In this document: positions 8,961-17,239 of the stretch, piece by piece
Position numbering within the stretch: the stretch's first letter is position 1
How the letters are laid out: each line of letters starts with the position of its first letter
NCBI GenBank assembly: GCA_052144935.1
Contig: JBKQPR010000331.1
Coordinates: forward strand, 1 to 39,084
From: JOPF133 sp052144935
GTDB taxonomy: Bacteria; Acidobacteriota; Terriglobia; Bryobacterales; Bryobacteraceae
Direction of reading: 5' to 3'
DNA: 39,084 nt
The notes under the pieces: generated by a model
Seen by the model: only the letters and a program-made list of their open reading frames with translations
Databases searched by the model: none
Told to the model about the DNA's origin: nothing
Position numbers and translations under genes: made by a program

Positions 8961-11594
8961 ATGGCAACGAATCGAATCTATGTCCTGTTGATCTGCGGAT
9001 CGTGCTGCGCCGCTCAAGGCGTTTCCCATCGGGACGCAGAGGCTCGTTTGGACCTCGGAGCGGGATGGCTGATTCAATCCTCGGCCAAAGTCGCGGATCG
9101 CGGCGATGCGATCTCCACTAATGGGTACCAGGCCCGCGGCTGGTATCCCACGTCCGTCCCCGCCACCGTTCTGACGGCCCTGGTGAACAACAAAATCTAC
9201 CCCGATCCCGATTACGGCATGAACCTCCGATCGATTCCGGGCACGACATACGGGATCGGCCAGAACTTTTCCAACAGCGCCATGCCCGCCGACAGTCCGT
9301 TCGCACGCTCCTGGTGGTATCGCACCGAATTCAAGCTTCCGGCGGCGGCCAAAGGCAAGAACTTCTGGCTGAATTTCGACGCCATAAACTATCGCGCCAA
9401 CATCTGGCTGAATGGCCGTCAAATCGCTACCTCCGAACAAGCCGCCGGCATGTATCGCATGTTCGAATTCAACATCACCGAAGCGGCCCGGCCCGGCGCC
9501 GTCAATACGTTGGCCGTCGAGGTGTTCGCGCCCACTCAGAACGACCTGACGATTACATTCGTCGACTGGAATCCCATGCCGCCCGATAAGGACATGGGTC
9601 TCGTACGGGATGTCTACATACTGGAAAGCGGGCCGGTCGCGATTCGCCATCCGCAGGCGGCCGCGCGGCTCGACCAGCCGGGCGACGCGGCGCATCTCAC
9701 GCTTGCCGCCGAGTTGCACAACGCCACGGACCAGCCGCTCGACGGCGTTCTGAAAGCGCAAATCGGCAACCTCGGCGTTTCAAAAAAGGTCCGGCTCGCC
9801 GCGAACGAATCCAGCCGCGTGGAACTCGCAGCCGCCGATTACCCGCAGCTCAACATTTCCCATCCGAAGCTCTGGTGGCCTTATCTCGCGGGGCCGCAGA
9901 ACCTCTACCACGCCCATATGGAGTTCGAATCCGGCGGCCATGTCTCCGACCAGCGCGATTTCGATTTCGGCATCCGGGAGATTACGTCGGAAGTCGATCC
10001 CCAAGGCCATCGGCTGTTCAAGATCAACGGCCGGAACATTCTGATCCGAGGCGGCGGATGGTCGTCCGACATGCTCTTGCGCTTTAATCCGGAGCGCGAG
10101 GAGGACGAGATCCGCTATGTTCGCGACATGCACCTGAACACCATCCGCCTCGAAGGCAAAATGATGAACGATCATTTCTTCGAGACCTGCGATCGTTATG
10201 GCGTCCTGGTGATGGCGGGCTGGTGCTGCTGCTCCTATTGGGAGCGCTGGCGGAACTGGAAGCCGGAAGATTACACCATCGCCGGCGAATCGCTGCGCGA
10301 TCAAGTCCGCCGCATCCGGAATCATCCCAGCATTCTGGCCTTTCTGTACGGGAGCGATAATTCACCTACGACGCAAGCCGAAGCCGTCTACCTCAAGGTA
10401 TTTCAGGAGGAGCGCTGGCCCAATCCGTATGTCTCCTCCGCGGCTAAAGCGACTACCGGGGGCGCGGGCCCGACCGGCGTCAAGATGACCGGCCCGTATG
10501 AATATGTGGCTCCCGACTACTGGCTGCTCGATCGCGAGCGCGGCGGGGCTTTCGGATTCAACACCGAAACCAGCCCCGGACCGGCCATTCCGGAAGTGGC
10601 CAGCCTCGCGGAAATGATACCCAAGGAACACCTCTGGCCCATCGATGAGTTCTGGAACTTTCACGCCGGCGGCGGGGGTTACCGCAACGTCAACGTGTTT
10701 ACGGCGGCTCTCGAAGGGCGCTATGGGAAGGCTGGAAGCCTGGAAGACTACGTGAAGAAAAGCCAGGTAATGACTTACGAAGGCGAGCGGGCCATGTTCG
10801 AGGCGTACGGCCGCAATAAGTACCAGGCCACGGGCGTCATCCAGTGGATGTTAAATAATGCCTGGCCGTCCATCATCTGGCACCTCTATGACTTCTACTT
10901 ACGGCCGGGCGGCGGCTACTTCGGATCGAAGAAAGCGTGCGAGCCTTTGCATGTGCAGTACTCCTACGATGACCGGTCCGTTGTGGTGGTGAACTCGAAT
11001 TACCAAGCCTTCTCAGGATACAAAGTCGCCGCGAAAGTGCTCAACAGCGATCTCTCGGAGAAGTTTTCGAAGGCTCAGTCTGTGGATATCGGCTCCGACG
11101 CCGCCGTGCGCGTCTTTACTCTTCCAGAGATAGGCGATCTATCCACCCTCTACTTTGTGCGCCTCACTCTCAACGACCCCGCCGGTAAGCTGGTAAGTTC
11201 GAACTTTTATTGGCTTTCGACGCATCCCGACGTTTCCGACTGGGCCAGGTCCAACGGCCGCTACACTCCCATCCAGTCCTACGCCGATCTGACCGGCCTG
11301 GAGAAACTGCCCGAGGTCAAGCTAAAGGTAGTCACGCGCACCGAAGGGCGAGGCGCGGAAGAAGCCGCTCACGTCACCATCGAGAATCCTGCGTCGCAGC
11401 TTGCATTTTTTGTCCGCCTGCGCGTCTTGAAGGGAAATGGCGGGGAAGAGATCGCCCCGGTCTTATGGGAGGACAACTATTTCGAGCTGATGCCCGGCGA
11501 GAAGCGCGAGATCTCGGCCAGTTACCGGAAGAAGCTGCTCGGCGGCGCCAGTCCTCTGATTAAGGCCGATGGCTGGAACGCCGTTTCACAATAG
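8961..11594 (+). CDS. Secreted GH2 glycoside hydrolase, exo-beta-D-glucosaminidase-like
   Basis: 877-aa protein with a short signal peptide (IYVLLICGSCCAAQG) and the GH2 layout: jelly-roll sugar-binding domain (about 30-210), Ig-like domain (to about 325), TIM barrel (about 345-650) and C-terminal Ig-like modules. Two details point to exo-beta-D-glucosaminidase rather than beta-mannosidase or beta-galactosidase. The usual Asn-Glu acid/base site is replaced by Ser-Asp (FLYGSDNSP, Asp466), and the nucleophile lies in GFNTETSPGPAIP (Glu536). That is the CsxA-type arrangement, with a similar 70-residue spacing. Such enzymes release glucosamine from chitosan oligomers; mannosylglycoprotein endo-beta-mannosidase is an alternative. 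GGGAG-like Shine-Dalgarno sequence (GGGAG, 8951-8955) supports the ATG at 8961. Confidence 0.87.
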   Translation: MATNRIYVLLICGSCCAAQGVSHRDAEARLDLGAGWLIQSSAKVADRGDAISTNGYQARGWYPTSVPATVLTALVNNKIYPDPDYGMNLRSIPGTTYGIGQNFSNSAMPADSPFARSWWYRTEFKLPAAAKGKNFWLNFDAINYRANIWLNGRQIATSEQAAGMYRMFEFNITEAARPGAVNTLAVEVFAPTQNDLTITFVDWNPMPPDKDMGLVRDVYILESGPVAIRHPQAAARLDQPGDAAHLTLAAELHNATDQPLDGVLKAQIGNLGVSKKVRLAANESSRVELAAADYPQLNISHPKLWWPYLAGPQNLYHAHMEFESGGHVSDQRDFDFGIREITSEVDPQGHRLFKINGRNILIRGGGWSSDMLLRFNPEREEDEIRYVRDMHLNTIRLEGKMMNDHFFETCDRYGVLVMAGWCCCSYWERWRNWKPEDYTIAGESLRDQVRRIRNHPSILAFLYGSDNSPTTQAEAVYLKVFQEERWPNPYVSSAAKATTGGAGPTGVKMTGPYEYVAPDYWLLDRERGGAFGFNTETSPGPAIPEVASLAEMIPKEHLWPIDEFWNFHAGGGGYRNVNVFTAALEGRYGKAGSLEDYVKKSQVMTYEGERAMFEAYGRNKYQATGVIQWMLNNAWPSIIWHLYDFYLRPGGGYFGSKKACEPLHVQYSYDDRSVVVVNSNYQAFSGYKVAAKVLNSDLSEKFSKAQSVDIGSDAAVRVFTLPEIGDLSTLYFVRLTLNDPAGKLVSSNFYWLSTHPDVSDWARSNGRYTPIQSYADLTGLEKLPEVKLKVVTRTEGRGAEEAAHVTIENPASQLAFFVRLRVLKGNGGEEIAPVLWEDNYFELMPGEKREISASYRKKLLGGASPLIKADGWNAVSQ

Positions 11595-11663
11595 CGAAGC
11601 ACTGCATGGGGCCATCCCAGGGCTGCCTAACCGGCGTTTTTCACGGCTGTTCGGCTGCGATGA

Positions 11664-11814
11664 CGTGGCGCAGGCACTCTTGCCTGCCGCGTCGGCACTC
11701 ATGCCGACGCCTGCCTTCGTCACTGTGTCACAATCACGAACCGGTGTCGAGACCGGTTCCGGCACCGGTTCCGGCACGACTCTCGACACGGCAGGCATGA
11801 GTGCCTGCCCCACG
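11664..11814. repeat. Nested inverted repeat, about 45-bp arms
   Basis: The left arm (from CGTGG at 11664) and right arm (ending CCACG at 11814) are imperfect reverse complements over roughly 45 bases. Inside are local hairpins: GCAGGCACTCTTGCCTGC (11670-11687), GTCGGCACTCATGCCGAC (about 11691-11708), ACCGGTGTCGAGACCGGT (11740-11757) and GGCAGGCATGAGTGCCTGCC (11790-11809). It fills the 381-base space between two convergent glycoside hydrolase genes, where I see no credible gene. It could serve as a bidirectional terminator or be a small non-autonomous palindromic element. Confidence 0.7.
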
Positions 11815-11975
11815 CCGGACAGAAGAGCGCGAGAAATGCGGGCTAAACGGCTCGCTTTTGGGAAATGGCGCAGTTCGAGCCGTTTTTCCACCACTCCCGC
11901 CGATGCGCCTCGCTCACTCGTGCCGCAGGTTAGCTCCTGCGCTACGTCGGCCAGCGGAGTTATGACAGGTGCGGG

Positions 11976-14219
11976 CTAATCCGTGAGCTTGCCGCGAAGC
12001 ACGATGATGGATGCCTTGGGAAGCTGGTAGAGCGTATCCGGGCCGCCTGCCGTGACTGTCGACTTGGATGGCGGGCCGTCCGGGTCCGCGTGGCCGCTGC
12101 CGCCCCGGCCGCGCCCGCCGCCTCGTCCTCCTCTACCGGCGGGGGGAGCCGCGCCGGCGGGAACCGGATCGGGGCGCCACTGATATTCGGCCGCGCCGAA
12201 GACCACCCGGTCCACCGCGCCGGCGAAGAACCGATTATGTCCGCCGGGCGGATCGGCAAAAGCCACCTTCACTGAGCGATCGTTGTCCTGATCTTTGTTC
12301 ACTAACATGACGGACCATTGCCCGTCGGGCCGCTCCACCGCGTAGGCGGTAACCAGAACATTCCCGTCCGCGTCCTTGACGTCGCTGGCGACTTTGAAAA
12401 GCTTGTGGATGGCATCGACGGGCTCGACCCATTCCTTGGTAATCACTTGTGCCGCCAGATACTGAGGGGGATAGTTACGGACGCGGTTATCTTCGTCTAT
12501 CGGCAGAAAGCCGCCTCCACCGCCGCCGCCACCGCCTCCTCTGCCTGGCGATGCGATGTAGTGGAAATAGTAAGTGCCGCCCGCGCCGGCGGTCAGGATG
12601 GAACCGATGTAATCGGCCTGCCACAGGGCGCTCTTGACAGTTCCGGCTCCGCCCTCGCCCAAGTCGTTGCCCTCGGTCATAAAAAAAGGCACATTCGGCG
12701 GCAGCCCGTTGTCTTTCCAAGCCTGAATCAAGTGGTTCACATACGCCGGCTCCCAGTACAGGGAACTCCATTCGCCGCACAGCCGGGTGCCCATGCAGGG
12801 ATAGTGCTCGAAAGAGAAGAACGTGAAATCCTGTAGGTGATCGTGCGCCTTGAGGTAGTCCACGAACCGGCCGAGGAAAGAGACCCGTCCGTTGGCATCC
12901 GCCCAGGAATCGACGTCGCCGGGCGTTCCCTCGAACGCCGGGCCGCCCAGAGGGGCCTTAGGCGTCAGTTTGTGGATGGCTTTGGCGAACTGAATGTATA
13001 GCGTGGCATAGTCCTCCGGGAGCACGCGCTGGCCGTCCGCCTCCTCGCCCATCTCGATCCATGAGATCGGATACTTCCGTTTGTAGAGGTACGCGATCTC
13101 ATTGGCCGCGTCCTCCGGTGTCGCGTAGAGGATCGCGATCGGGATCATCGCGGGAAGGCCTCGCGTCACTCCGCAGGTGAAGAAGAAATCGAATCCGATC
13201 TGGTCCCCTCTGCCGTAATCGAGGTCGGAAGCCGCATGCCATGGATCGACCGAGGAGGGCCAGGTGATGGTCTGCTGGCGGCTCGGCAGGTGCTTGACGA
13301 TGTCGGTGAACTGGCCTTCGGCAGACAGCGTCCCGATATAGAGCTCGTTAATCGCGTATCCCACGCAGTTGCGCTTATCCTCGGCGCCGTGGGTGTCGCA
13401 TGTGTTGGACGATTGCGTCATCCAGATACGCAGATACCGCACCGGGATCTTCCAGTTCATCAGCTTCAGCGTGGGAGTCCCGCCCTTGCCGTCGGTGACC
13501 GTGCCCATCGGAAAGGTCTGCCAGGCGCCCTTATTGATCCCTTCGTAGAACGGCTCCTTTTCGCCCGTCCAGAACTGTACGTAATAGCGTCTGGCATAGG
13601 GGTCGGCCCAAGCGATCTTGATGGCATTGACATCCACCTTGGCGCCCAAATCGATCATCACCCATTGCGGGTGCAGCGAGTCGTCCTCACCGGTGTAGGC
13701 TTTAGTGAGGTAGGGGTTGCTCTTCCAATAGGACTTCAGGTCTCCGTCGGTCAAACGGGACCAGCCGTTGCCGTCCCCCTGCGTGGCGCCGCGATGGGGG
13801 AGCGGGTAGGCCCAGGAGTGGAGGATCTTCTCGTTGGTAGGCTCCGCGCTGCCCGTGAAATAGCCCTCCTGTTTGGCCGCATTGCTCCAGGCGCCGCGTG
13901 GATTCCAGTGCCACGCCTCGATCATCAATTCCGTGTTCTGGCGATACGTCACGGTTTGCCAACCCGCTCCCAGCAGCTCCTTGAGGACCGGGTCGGTTAG
14001 CAGCCGCTCGGTATGCTTTTCGTTCTCCCCCTTGGTGTTTCCGCCGCGCAACCGGTCGATCGCCCCGCCGAGCGCCCGGAAGGGGCTGAACGAATTCACG
14101 GCGTGGGACGGCGCGGCGTCCACCACGATATTCTGCGCGCGGGCCGGGCCGGCCAGCGGAAGACATATGCCGATGCCAAGCCAGATTCCAGGAACGCGCC
14201 ATTTCATCGCCTTTGCCAT
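11976..14219 (-). CDS. Secreted clan GH-A-like glycoside hydrolase with discoidin-like insert
   Basis: 747-aa secreted protein; signal peptide MAKAMKWRVPGIWLGIGICL...ARAQ. After an N-terminal barrel segment comes an F5/8-type (discoidin) carbohydrate-binding insert at about residues 145-310 (WSRLTDGDLKSYWKSNP, HPQWVMIDLGAKVDVNAIKI, VRYLRIWMTQSS). The barrel resumes with WIEMGEE (Glu393 as likely acid/base, fitting the GNE position of GH39/GH51-type enzymes) and FFMTEGN (Glu516 as likely nucleophile). A run of ten glycines (SPGRGGGG..., coded near 12515-12545) and an Arg-Gly-rich stretch near the C-terminus are low-complexity insertions. The family and substrate are not certain. ATG 14219 is chosen because AAGGAGG sits 4 bases upstream; ATG 14207 is also possible. 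Confidence 0.75.
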   Translation of the reverse strand: MAKAMKWRVPGIWLGIGICLPLAGPARAQNIVVDAAPSHAVNSFSPFRALGGAIDRLRGGNTKGENEKHTERLLTDPVLKELLGAGWQTVTYRQNTELMIEAWHWNPRGAWSNAAKQEGYFTGSAEPTNEKILHSWAYPLPHRGATQGDGNGWSRLTDGDLKSYWKSNPYLTKAYTGEDDSLHPQWVMIDLGAKVDVNAIKIAWADPYARRYYVQFWTGEKEPFYEGINKGAWQTFPMGTVTDGKGGTPTLKLMNWKIPVRYLRIWMTQSSNTCDTHGAEDKRNCVGYAINELYIGTLSAEGQFTDIVKHLPSRQQTITWPSSVDPWHAASDLDYGRGDQIGFDFFFTCGVTRGLPAMIPIAILYATPEDAANEIAYLYKRKYPISWIEMGEEADGQRVLPEDYATLYIQFAKAIHKLTPKAPLGGPAFEGTPGDVDSWADANGRVSFLGRFVDYLKAHDHLQDFTFFSFEHYPCMGTRLCGEWSSLYWEPAYVNHLIQAWKDNGLPPNVPFFMTEGNDLGEGGAGTVKSALWQADYIGSILTAGAGGTYYFHYIASPGRGGGGGGGGGGFLPIDEDNRVRNYPPQYLAAQVITKEWVEPVDAIHKLFKVASDVKDADGNVLVTAYAVERPDGQWSVMLVNKDQDNDRSVKVAFADPPGGHNRFFAGAVDRVVFGAAEYQWRPDPVPAGAAPPAGRGGRGGGRGRGGSGHADPDGPPSKSTVTAGGPDTLYQLPKASIIVLRGKLTD

Positions 14220-14229
14220 ACTGCCTCCT

Positions 14230-14466
14230 TCAGACGCCGGCATCGATTTTGCTTAGCCGGCTGGTGCGCCTTGATGTAATCGTCCATCTCCTTGCGCAAC
14301 GCCGGATCGCGCGGCGTTCCATCGGCAACGCAGGCCCCAGCGCCGCACCGCCTGCTCGCGCCCACCCCAAGGTGTGGCGCGTGGCGGTCCACCAGCCGTT
14401 CAGATGTTCGCCCATATTCAGCGCACGCAGCCACCACCGCCGCCGCCGGCATTGAGGCGCCTCCAA
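14230..14466 (-). other. Possible gene remnant upstream of the glycoside hydrolase
   Basis: The 372-base gap 14220-14591 shows short protein-like stretches on the minus strand in two frames: LNMGEHLNGWWTATRHTLGWARAGG in one, and DGTPRDPALRKEMDDYIKAHQPAKQN in another, ending near 14245. They could be the broken C-terminus of a gene that once preceded the hydrolase. I do not recognise the protein, and the evidence is weak. Confidence 0.2.
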
Positions 14467-14490
14467 ACCAAGCTGTTACCGGCTGGCCTG

Positions 14491-14514
14491 ATAATACCGC
14501 AGATAATACCGCAG
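14491..14514. repeat. Perfect tandem 12-bp repeat upstream of cupin gene
   Basis: ATAATACCGCAG occurs twice without a gap (14491-14502, 14503-14514), about 78 bases before the cupin start codon. Each copy contains an AT-rich TAATAC core that could act as a -10 box, so this may be a duplicated promoter segment. No matching -35 box is obvious. Confidence 0.5.
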
Positions 14515-14591
14515 GTTGGATGCCAGGGATTACGTACAGGCTCGAGTCGCCCTCACCGCCCACTCCTGCCCGCCGATGTATACTCCCAACT

Positions 14592-15020
14592 ATGACCATC
14601 TCACGACGCGATCTCGCTCTCCTGCTTCCGGCACTGGCGGCCGCTGGCGCCCAGGCGCAAACTGCTGCTGCCGCCAAACTACCCTCCAAAGCCTTCCGCT
14701 TCGAGGATCTGCCCGTCAAGCAGAACGGGAAGAACGCGTCGCGGGCCCTCATGAACGGGCTGACCCATTCGGGGTTCGCGATCGAGGTCCACGAGACCGA
14801 CCTCGCGCCCGGAGAGGCGCCCCATGCGCCGCACCACCACGTCCACGAGGAAATGGTCATCGTCGTGGAAGGGACCATCGAATTCACCGTCAACGGCACT
14901 CCCGCGCGCCTCGGTCCCGGGTCGGTGGCTTATGCCGCATCCAACGACGAGCACGGACAGCGCAATGTGGGCGACGGGATCGCGCGCTACGTGGTAGTCG
15001 CGTTCGGCCGCGATGCCTGA
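14592..15020 (+). CDS. Secreted single-domain cupin
   Basis: 142-aa protein with a twin-arginine-like export signal (SRRDLALLLPALAAAGAQAQ) and one cupin barrel. Metal-binding motif 1 is visible as APHHHVHEEMVIVVEG (His81-His85, Glu86/87, Gly), and motif 2 as PGSVAYAASNDEHGQRN. Cupins of this size are often metal-dependent small-molecule enzymes or binding proteins; the substrate cannot be told. The start at ATG 14592 places the RR motif at residues 5-6; the upstream extension of the frame is not protein-like. It lies 55 bases before the hydroxyproline operon in the same direction and may be co-transcribed, but a functional link is unproven. Confidence 0.8.
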   Translation: MTISRRDLALLLPALAAAGAQAQTAAAAKLPSKAFRFEDLPVKQNGKNASRALMNGLTHSGFAIEVHETDLAPGEAPHAPHHHVHEEMVIVVEGTIEFTVNGTPARLGPGSVAYAASNDEHGQRNVGDGIARYVVVAFGRDA

Positions 15021-15075
15021 GGTGCGATAGATTATAGGTTACAGATTGCGCATCCGAGCCACCGGAGGGCCCACT

Positions 15076-15984
15076 ATGCACGTCGATTGGAGAGGCGTCT
15101 TTCCCGCCATCGCCACGCAGTTTCACGACGATCAGTCTTTAAACCTGGATGCCACCGCGCACCATTTGGACACCATGATCCAGGCCGGCATTCACGGGGT
15201 GGTCCTTTTGGGCACGGTAGGCGAGAACACAACCCTGGAGTACCAGGAGAAACTGACGGTGCTGCGCGAAATGAAGCAGGCCGCGGCCGGCCGCATTCCC
15301 GTCCTCACCGGCGTGGCCGAATACACCACCGCGCTGGGTTGCCGCTATGCCCGCGACGCCGAAAAGATCGGCCTGGATGGCCTCATGGTGCTTCCGGGGA
15401 TGGTCTACAAATCGGACGAGCGGGAGAGCCTGCAGCATTTCCGCACTATCGCGCATTCCACCGGGCTGCCCATCATGATCTATAACAACCCGGTGTCCTA
15501 CGGCGTGGATGTTCCGCCGGAAGCCTTCACCCGGCTTGCGGACGTGGAGAACATCGTCGCCATCAAGGAATCCTCCGAGAACGTGCGCCGCATTACCGAC
15601 CTCGTGAACATCGTGGGCAGCCGCTTCATTCTGTTCGCCGGCGTGGACGATCTGGTGCTCGAGAGCATCCTGCTGGGCGTGCAGGGCTGGATTTCCGGCC
15701 TGGTGAACGCCTTCCCGCACGAAAACCGCGAGCTGTGGGACCTGGCCACTGCCGGCCGTTGGGAGCAGGCGCGCGAGTTGTATCGCTGGTACACCCCCCT
15801 GCTGCACCTGGATACCAAGGTGAAGCTGGTGCAATACATCAAGCTGGCCATGGCCGAAGCCGGGCTGGGATCGGAAATCGTGCGCGCGCCGCGGCTGCCG
15901 CTGATAGGCGCCGAGCGCGAGGAAATCCTGGCCATCATCCGGCACGCCATCGACACCCGTCCGGCGCTGGCCGCTGCCCGATGA
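15076..15984 (+). CDS. DHDPS/NAL-family lyase, probable 1-pyrroline-4-hydroxy-2-carboxylate deaminase
   Basis: 302-aa class I aldolase-fold enzyme of the dihydrodipicolinate synthase family. The Schiff-base lysine is Lys164 in IVAIKESS and the active-site tyrosine is Tyr136 in IYNNP. Family members include DapA, N-acetylneuraminate lyase and the deaminase of hydroxyproline breakdown. The last is favoured because the next genes are a 4-hydroxyproline-type epimerase and a D-amino-acid dehydrogenase with a 2Fe-2S partner, the set described for bacterial trans-4-hydroxy-L-proline catabolism. It would convert pyrroline-hydroxy-carboxylate to 2-oxoglutarate semialdehyde. ATG 15076 has GGAGGG seven bases upstream. 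Its TGA stop overlaps the ATG of the following small gene (ATGA). Confidence 0.85.
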   Translation: MHVDWRGVFPAIATQFHDDQSLNLDATAHHLDTMIQAGIHGVVLLGTVGENTTLEYQEKLTVLREMKQAAAGRIPVLTGVAEYTTALGCRYARDAEKIGLDGLMVLPGMVYKSDERESLQHFRTIAHSTGLPIMIYNNPVSYGVDVPPEAFTRLADVENIVAIKESSENVRRITDLVNIVGSRFILFAGVDDLVLESILLGVQGWISGLVNAFPHENRELWDLATAGRWEQARELYRWYTPLLHLDTKVKLVQYIKLAMAEAGLGSEIVRAPRLPLIGAEREEILAIIRHAIDTRPALAAAR

Positions 15985-16202
15985 CTCCCGCCTCCGGCTG
16001 CGCCGTCAAGCTGGAAGCGTTGCAGCGCAGCCTTGGCCGCCGCGCGCCGCTGCTGGCTTTTCTGTTCATCCGCAACCTGCACGCCCACCGCCCCGTCGAG
16101 ATGCGCGGTTCGGCCGCGGCGCACGCCGAAGTGGCGGGCGCCATCCTGACGCGCGACCTGCGGGAGGCCCGGCGCGTGGTGCACTACGGGAGGTCCCTGT
16201 GA
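15981..16202 (+). CDS. 73-aa protein of unknown function inside hydroxyproline operon
   Basis: Small, basic protein (MTPASGCAVKLEALQRSL... to ...ILTRDLREARRVVHYGRSL). Its ATG overlaps the stop of the deaminase (ATGA at 15981-15984) and its TGA overlaps the GTG of the epimerase (GTGA at 16199-16202), so it is embedded in a translationally coupled run. The absence of a gap on either side argues for a real gene. There is one hydrophobic patch (PLLAFLFI) but no convincing membrane helix, and two histidines. I do not recognise the family. It could be a small accessory subunit of one of the neighbouring enzymes, but nothing in the sequence proves that. Confidence 0.55.
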   Translation: MTPASGCAVKLEALQRSLGRRAPLLAFLFIRNLHAHRPVEMRGSAAAHAEVAGAILTRDLREARRVVHYGRSL

Positions 16203-17239
16203 GCGCACGCAAAATTCGCATCGTCGATTCCCATACCGGTGGCGAGCCGACCCGCGTGGTGGTCGAGGGTGGCCCCGATTTGGGCGGTGGCTCGATGGCC
16301 GAGCGACTGGAACGGTTTCGCCGCGACTTCGACCCGATCCGCTCGGCGGTGGTGAACGAGCCGCGCGGCAACGACGCCATCGTCGGCGCGCTGCTGTCGG
16401 AACCCTCCGACCCCACTTGCGATGCCGGCGTGATCTTCTTCAACAACGTCGGCTACCTGAATATGTGCGGCCACGGCGCCATCGGCTTGGTGGTGACGCT
16501 GGCGCACCTGGGGCGCATCGGCAAGGGGGTGCCCGCAGGGGTGCCCTCTGGGGTGCCCTCTGGGGTGCCCTCTGGGGTGCCCTCTGGGCCCTGCCGGCTG
16601 GACACGGTCTGCGGCGTGGTGGAAGCGCGCCTCGTGGGACCCAACCGCGTCACCATCCGCAACGTGCCCAGCTTCCGCAGCGCGGCGCAGGTGCCCGTGG
16701 AAGCGCCGGGCATCGGCACAGTTTACGGCGATATCGCCTGGGGCGGAAACTGGTTCTTCCTGGTCGCCAACCACGGGCAGGCGCTGCGGCTGGACCGCCT
16801 GGAAGAACTGACCGATTTCGCCTGGCGCATCCGGCGCGGCCTGGAAGCGCACGGCATCGCCGGCGGGGATGGCCGGCAGATCGACCACATCGAGCTGTTC
16901 GGGCCGCCCACGGTGGCGGGCGCCGACAGCAAGAACTTCGTGCTGTGCCCCGGCAAGGCCTACGACCGTTCGCCTTGCGGCACCGGTACCAGCGCCAAGC
17001 TGGCCTGTCTGTATGCCGATGGGAAGCTGCGCGAGGGCCAGATCTGGCGGCAGGAAAGCATCGTGGGCAGCGTCTTCGAGGGCGCCGTGGCGGTGGTGGA
17101 TGGCCGGATCTATCCCGAGATCACCGGGTCGGCTTATGTGAATGCCGAGGCCAGTCTCCTCCTCGACGAGAGCGACCCTTTCTGTTACGGGATCCGCGGT
17201 GCATGCCAGGAAGCTTCGATATGGCCAGCTTCGACGTAG
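16199..17239 (+). CDS. 4-hydroxyproline 2-epimerase (proline racemase family)
   Basis: Interconverts trans-4-hydroxy-L-proline and cis-4-hydroxy-D-proline by two-base catalysis. Both catalytic cysteines are present, Cys90 in NMCGHGAIG and Cys260 in SPCGTGTSAKLA. That makes it a racemase/epimerase; the related dehydratases carry Thr at the second site. Substrate choice rests on context with the lyase and dehydrogenase genes. Start is the GTG at 16199, overlapping the previous stop. Two oddities are visible. Residues 110-129 are a GVPA(GVPS)4 tract coded by a 12-bp tandem repeat, inserted between GRIGK and the RLDTVCGVVEARL strand. The C-terminus runs about 10 residues past the usual end (…CYGIRG) and overlaps the start of the next gene. 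Confidence 0.88.
   Translation: MSARKIRIVDSHTGGEPTRVVVEGGPDLGGGSMAERLERFRRDFDPIRSAVVNEPRGNDAIVGALLSEPSDPTCDAGVIFFNNVGYLNMCGHGAIGLVVTLAHLGRIGKGVPAGVPSGVPSGVPSGVPSGPCRLDTVCGVVEARLVGPNRVTIRNVPSFRSAAQVPVEAPGIGTVYGDIAWGGNWFFLVANHGQALRLDRLEELTDFAWRIRRGLEAHGIAGGDGRQIDHIELFGPPTVAGADSKNFVLCPGKAYDRSPCGTGTSAKLACLYADGKLREGQIWRQESIVGSVFEGAVAVVDGRIYPEITGSAYVNAEASLLLDESDPFCYGIRGACQEASIWPAST
16526..16595. repeat. 12-bp unit tandem repeat inside epimerase gene (5 units)
   Basis: One variant unit (GGGGTGCCCGCA, 16526-16537) and four perfect units GGGGTGCCCTCT (16538-16585) are followed by GGGCCCTGCC (16586-16595). The unit length is a multiple of three, so it adds GVPS tetrapeptides and leaves the frame open. 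The same unit recurs, inverted, at 21331-21366 and as a single copy with the same tail at about 32339-32360. Confidence 0.9.

Noticed and set aside
11569..11979. Open frames on both strands after the GH2 gene
   Set aside because: They run through the nested inverted repeat and have repeat-derived composition; no protein-like features.
14204..14899. A 231-codon minus-strand frame over the cupin gene
   Set aside because: Most of it is antisense to the cupin; only the last part (14230-14466) has any protein-like character and is listed as a weak remnant.
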